Below the pieces are notes generated by a model. It made no database searches. It was not told the DNA's origin and saw only the letters and a list, made by a program, of their open reading frames with translations. This document shows, piece after piece, positions 29,871 to 33,133 of a stretch of 33,133 nt of DNA (position 1 is its first letter; every line of letters starts with the position of its first letter). The position numbers were made by a program, and so were the translations under genes. The DNA lies in the NCBI GenBank assembly GCA_016291375.1, contig JAEEXE010000031.1, positions 1 to 33,133 of the forward strand. The letters are read 5' to 3'. The stretch comes from Butyrivibrio sp. (GTDB lineage: Bacteria > Bacillota > Clostridia > Lachnospirales > Lachnospiraceae).

Positions 29871-31574
29871 TTATCTGTTGTTATATCGATCAAGGCTTGC
29901 CTGCTTAAGGGCAATACACTTTTCAATACCCATTTCTTTAAGTGTTTCTCTATAAGCGTCATATTCATCGAGTGATCTCTCGCCATTGATAAACTTTACT
30001 TCGTTTTCCTGTATATATGCTTCTATATCTGTGAAATACTGAGTATATTCCTCATTCTCTTCGGATGTCATTGTAACTGTTACCGGAATGTAATTAGTCG
30101 GTGCATACTTGGACCAAACAGCATATGACTCGGCTCTATCAGCCGGCATCTGTTCAATCTGAGCAGCCTCACATCTTATAGGTGGATTCTTTGCCCAATA
30201 CTTTGCAGCTACTGTAGCAGAATCCAGTCCATCCGGATTGTTATATCTGAAATCATAATTACCAATACGATGACCATCATCAGCTTCATTCCAAACTGTA
30301 TCCTTCTCGCTGTCAATGCCGTAGTTTGCATTAAGGTATACATCCTTGGCATAGAAACTATCTATCCAGCGGATTGCTTCTTCAAGATGCTCACTATTTG
30401 AATTTACAGTAAGACAAACTGCCTGTAAGTCGCGGTAATTGTTATTAACCTCTCTCCATGCAGGATCAGGATCGCTTGCGCTCTTCTTAGGCTGAGGAGC
30501 TGCAACTGCATAGAAATCTTTATTTACAGCACCTCTTGAAATATATGCATCTGTCATACGAGTTCCCCAGTCAACCAATGCACCTACCTTGTCGTTGAGA
30601 ATCATATCGTTATCGGCTGCTACTCCTGTTGACTTTCTGGTTGCAAAATCCGGATCGAGAAGTCCTTTTTTATACCAGTCATTAAGAAGTGTAAGATAAT
30701 CCTTGTATGCATCTTCCATAGGACCAAACTTAACGGTACCATCTACCTGATAAAATCTTGGAGCAACTCCGTAACCTGCCATAAATTCGCCATAGTCAAT
30801 TCCGTATTTCGAAGTGTAGAAAGGAGCTTCTATTCCAAGCTGATCCTTAAATGCTGTAAGAACAGTTTCCCATTCATCATAGGTCGTAGGAACATCCATA
30901 TTAACCTTATCCAAGAAATCCTTACGAATTGAAAGTCCCTGATCTGCGTAGCCGCCTTCCATATTATCCCAGAAGCTCCAGAATCCATACATCTTTCCGG
31001 AGTCAGTGAATACGTCCTGTTTTGCAGTATCAATGCTATTTAACCAACTCACATAGTTCGGAGCCCAATCCAGATGCTCGCTGATGTCAGCAATATAGCC
31101 ATCGTCTATAGCTGCATCCATGCCATCACGATACATATGGTACTGCGGTTGGGTATACATGATATCCGGCAGTTCTCCTGAAATAAACAGATTATTGAAT
31201 GCCTGGCTCTCTTCGCCCGCTGCCGGAACTATAAATTCTATGTGAATATTTGTTTTTTCTTCAAGCCACTGGAAAAATTCACTATCATTGTAATCAGACA
31301 GTGTTCCGATAGAATTAGCATATGGATACCAATAAGTTAAAGTAATTTTTTCATCACTAATCGGATAACTCTGCTGATTAGTTTCTCCCTTGTAAACATC
31401 AGATTTTGGGATACTTGTTGTACCAGACGCATCTTCTTCCGCGCTCGATGTGCCGCTTTCGGAATTTGCAGTTTTATCATCTGCCGCGGTATTCGCTCCT
31501 GTGCTGCCACATCCGACTATGCCTGATACCATGATGGTCACAGCAAGAAGTGTTGATAACATTTTTCTTTTCAT
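29871..31574 (-). CDS. Carbohydrate ABC transporter substrate-binding lipoprotein
   Basis: The start at 31574 follows GGAGG by 7 bases; a frame from 31589 would begin on the ribosome site. The 567-residue product begins MKRKMLSTLLAVTIMVSGIV with lipobox Cys22, then an acidic Ser/Thr-rich tether. The long family-1-like binding domain includes ITLTYWYPYANSIG, FNNLFISGELPDIMYTQPQYH, and LDKVNMDVPTTYDEWETVLTAFKD. The length above 500 residues is typical for LplA-type proteins paired with LplB/LplC permeases. As first gene of the operon it should be the most strongly expressed. The ligand is probably a beta-linked gluco-oligosaccharide, judged from the GH1 and GH3 genes. Confidence 0.94.
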   Translation of the reverse strand: MKRKMLSTLLAVTIMVSGIVGCGSTGANTAADDKTANSESGTSSAEEDASGTTSIPKSDVYKGETNQQSYPISDEKITLTYWYPYANSIGTLSDYNDSEFFQWLEEKTNIHIEFIVPAAGEESQAFNNLFISGELPDIMYTQPQYHMYRDGMDAAIDDGYIADISEHLDWAPNYVSWLNSIDTAKQDVFTDSGKMYGFWSFWDNMEGGYADQGLSIRKDFLDKVNMDVPTTYDEWETVLTAFKDQLGIEAPFYTSKYGIDYGEFMAGYGVAPRFYQVDGTVKFGPMEDAYKDYLTLLNDWYKKGLLDPDFATRKSTGVAADNDMILNDKVGALVDWGTRMTDAYISRGAVNKDFYAVAAPQPKKSASDPDPAWREVNNNYRDLQAVCLTVNSNSEHLEEAIRWIDSFYAKDVYLNANYGIDSEKDTVWNEADDGHRIGNYDFRYNNPDGLDSATVAAKYWAKNPPIRCEAAQIEQMPADRAESYAVWSKYAPTNYIPVTVTMTSEENEEYTQYFTDIEAYIQENEVKFINGERSLDEYDAYRETLKEMGIEKCIALKQASLDRYNNR

Positions 31575-31641
31575 TGTTCTTCCTCCCATTAAGATTATTT
31601 AACGTTGCAGCAATTGATGTCGAAAACTTTTTAGTAAGGTA

Positions 31642-31703
31642 ATTATAAGTCAACATGCACAAATAAACAATATATTCTCATTCATATTTGTACACTTTGT
31701 ACA
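31642..31703 (-). promoter_or_regulatory. Promoter of the glycoside utilisation operon with upstream palindrome
   Basis: TTGTTT (complement of 31665-31670), 17 bases, TATAAT (complement of 31642-31647). The leader is about 60 bases. TGTACACTTTGTACA (31689-31703), two TGTACA palindromes 3 bases apart, lies just upstream of the -35 and could bind an activator or a repressor. It lacks the central CG of most LacI-family operators. Confidence 0.6.
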
Positions 31704-31766
31704 TTTTGCAACTTTATATACTCTTTTGCGAGGATCTTACGTCTTTTTTCCGTATGAATTGAACAA

Positions 31767-31814
31767 AAAGCAGGCATAATTAACGAAACTATTTTCGCTA
31801 ACTATGCCTGCTTT
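31767..31814 (-). terminator. Terminator of the LacI gene
   Basis: AAAGCAGGCATA (31767-31778) pairs perfectly with TATGCCTGCTTT (31803-31814), and on the minus strand a T run follows. The loop itself holds a near-palindrome (TTARCGAAA...TTTCGYTAA, 31780-31801) that could extend the stem or serve as an operator. Confidence 0.85.
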
Positions 31815-31831
31815 ATCTTTATATATATTTA

Positions 31832-32851
31832 TTACTTATTTCTTGCAGAAATATCTGAAATTGTATGTCCCTCAGATAGTTTTGCAGGGATAACTACCTG
31901 TTCTACAATTGTAGTTCTTGGATTTTCAATAAGATCTACAAGTTTTTCAGCAGCAACACGCCCTATGGTATTGATATCTTGCACAATAGTTGTAAGTCCC
32001 GGATCCAGGTACTGCAAAGCACGCATGCCATCATAACCTGCAACAGACATATCCTCAGGAACCCTAATATCTCTTGCTCTTAATGCATTAAGTCCACCCA
32101 TTGCAGCAAAATCATCTGAAAACAATATGCAAGTAGGAGGATTGCGAAGTCCAAGTAGAGACTCTGTCGCCATATATGTAGCATCAACATCACGATACGG
32201 TACCTCCATGACATACTCTTCCGGTATGCTTATGCAATGTCGTTCTGCAGCACGAAAAAATCCGGCAAGGCGGCCGCTGGTAACAGCAGAAGGAGTGCCG
32301 TGAATATATGCTATTTTACTATGTCCTTTGGAAATAACGTACTCCATTAGTTCGTTCATTCCTCCGACATTATCAGACATTACGCAAATTCTATTATCAA
32401 AAACATGATCTATGGTCACAAGAGGTATATTACTTTGAATCAACTCTCTTACACCTTGGCTATCAAAGTCAATTGATGCCAGCACTACCCCATCAAATCG
32501 ACGCTGCCGGCAATGTTCCAAATATGTCATAGGATTAGCTTGTTTGGTACTACAGTTAATAAATGTTATATCGTACCCGCGGTCTTCTAATGTGCGTTTT
32601 AAGCTGTCTAATACTCCCGCATGATAATCATGCAACAGCCCACTGTGAGATTCATCAACAAACAAAACACCTATGCTATTTGTCCTGATTGCATTGAGTG
32701 TTCTTGAAGAAAAACAGTACCCCAACTCTTTTGCTGCCTTTATAACCTGGCTTTTCGTTTCATCGCTTATATCATTTTTATTATTGATTGCTTTACTTAC
32801 TGTAGCGATAGATACCCCACATTTAAGAGATATATCCTTCAAAGAAGCCAT
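31832..32851 (-). CDS. LacI family transcriptional regulator
   Basis: The start at 32851 (MASLKDISLKCGVSIATVSKAINN) follows GAGGGGG by 6 bases; the longer frame to 32905 begins before it, inside the promoter region. The 339-residue product has the LacI helix-turn-helix and hinge (about 2-57), then a periplasmic-binding-protein-like ligand domain (IGVLFVDESHSGLLHDYHAGVLDSLKRTL, CILFSDDFAAMGGLNALRARDIRVPEDMSVAGYDG, LTTIVQDINTIGRVAAEKLVDLI). It lies directly before the ABC-GH1-GH3 operon and is its probable repressor, with a beta-glucoside-derived sugar as inducer. Confidence 0.94.
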   Translation of the reverse strand: MASLKDISLKCGVSIATVSKAINNKNDISDETKSQVIKAAKELGYCFSSRTLNAIRTNSIGVLFVDESHSGLLHDYHAGVLDSLKRTLEDRGYDITFINCSTKQANPMTYLEHCRQRRFDGVVLASIDFDSQGVRELIQSNIPLVTIDHVFDNRICVMSDNVGGMNELMEYVISKGHSKIAYIHGTPSAVTSGRLAGFFRAAERHCISIPEEYVMEVPYRDVDATYMATESLLGLRNPPTCILFSDDFAAMGGLNALRARDIRVPEDMSVAGYDGMRALQYLDPGLTTIVQDINTIGRVAAEKLVDLIENPRTTIVEQVVIPAKLSEGHTISDISARNK

Positions 32852-32893
32852 TTGAGTCCCCCTCTTAAAAGACTTAAATATTTTCGTAGAATA

Positions 32894-32923
32894 ACTATAT
32901 CCCATATTTTATTGCAAAGTCAA
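32894..32923 (-). promoter_or_regulatory. Promoter of the LacI gene
   Basis: TTGACT (complement of 32918-32923), 18 bases, TATAGT (complement of 32894-32899). Just downstream is CGAAAATA, which also occurs in the loop of the LacI terminator, a possible weak operator half-site. Confidence 0.55.
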
Positions 32924-33009
32924 ATCCTTCATGCTGGCTTTCATCATGTTTTGTCCTGGCAACAATCAGCGCAAGAAGAACCATTAACAACAGAGACGTA
33001 CTCTTAATA

Positions 33010-33133
33010 TCACGCCTTTTCAAAGGTCGGTCTCCAGCCTGCAAACTGGACAAGCTGCTCATCTGTCCTGTGATAATATCTCTCATTTTTATCAAGCTCC
33101 GCTATCTTAGCCAACTCTTCGTCCGTCAGCTTA
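33010..33133 (-). CDS. Aldo/keto reductase, C-terminal fragment (runs off the right edge)
   Basis: A minus-strand frame enters from the right edge and ends in TGA at 33010-33012. Its 40 visible residues begin KLTDEELAKIAELDKNERYY and end AGWRPTFEKA. This is the characteristic C-terminus of aldo/keto reductases of the 2,5-diketogluconate reductase group (LTDEEL...LDKNER...P), which reduce carbonyls with NADPH. The active site lies outside the window. A minus-strand frame reported over 32895-33095 overlaps it and is a shadow. Confidence 0.8.
   Translation of the reverse strand, partial: KLTDEELAKIAELDKNERYYHRTDEQLVQFAGWRPTFEKA

Noticed and set aside
32895..33095. Minus-strand frame of 66 codons near the right edge, with a hydrophobic stretch
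   Set aside because: It overlaps the clear aldo/keto reductase C-terminus in another frame and the LacI promoter, and has no ribosome site.

Overview
The window looks like chromosome of a rumen or gut Lachnospiraceae bacterium, most likely of the Butyrivibrio/Pseudobutyrivibrio group. This is inferred from the gene families: a GH3 beta-glucosidase with permuted domains, LplB/LplC-type ABC importers, YesM/YesN-type two-component systems, Gram-positive lipoproteins, and DUF4143, DUF3990 and DUF4342 proteins. No rRNA, tRNA, IS element or CRISPR array was seen. Nearly every gene lies on the minus strand. The exceptions are the two small toxin genes, the relB/yafQ pair and one lipoprotein.

Positions 1-10,050 are rich in accessory and conflict-type modules. 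A partial unknown gene and a flavin reductase come first. Next is a tandem duplication (unit about 455 bp) that appears to be a two-copy type I toxin-antitoxin array. Each copy has a 33-residue single-membrane-helix peptide, a strong promoter with a LexA-like palindrome between -35 and -10, a leader whose GGCGGTTA can pair with the 3' end of the same mRNA, and a convergent short antisense RNA sharing the terminator hairpin. Neither peptide gene is long enough to be found by a simple ORF scan. A RelB/YafQ type II pair follows directly. Then come a secreted protein, an AAA/DUF4143 ATPase whose promoter carries three palindromes at exact 54-bp spacing, an OmpR-type two-component operon with a DUF4342 protein, a cysteine-rich peptide, a nitroreductase, and an HTH-DUF3990 protein with a downstream partner under a double operator (a candidate ADP-ribosylation-type toxin-antitoxin locus).

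Positions 10,050-19,000 hold a DEDDh exonuclease, a lone lipoprotein, and a six-gene block: a YesM-like kinase, a YesN/AraC-like regulator, and a TRAP transporter in the order DctP-DctQ-DctM-DctP. This is probably carboxylate uptake under two-component control, with two binding proteins for one membrane pair. Upstream of the kinase lies a 54-bp tandem hairpin repeat. A single inverted copy of it sits 8 kb away, in front of the lipoprotein.

Positions 19,000-24,000 hold a Pr6Pr-like membrane protein, a Dabb protein, a MATE exporter, and a TetR - CMD/cupin - flavodoxin lipoprotein operon with two near-perfect TetR-type operators on its promoter.

Positions 24,000-33,000 form a beta-glucoside/oligosaccharide utilisation locus: a LacI regulator, then SBP - permease - permease - GH1 - GH3 as one operon ending in a hairpin terminator. 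The GH1 keeps the Ser-Lys-Tyr signature of 6-phospho-beta-glucosidases although import is by an ABC system. The right edge carries the C-terminus of an aldo/keto reductase.
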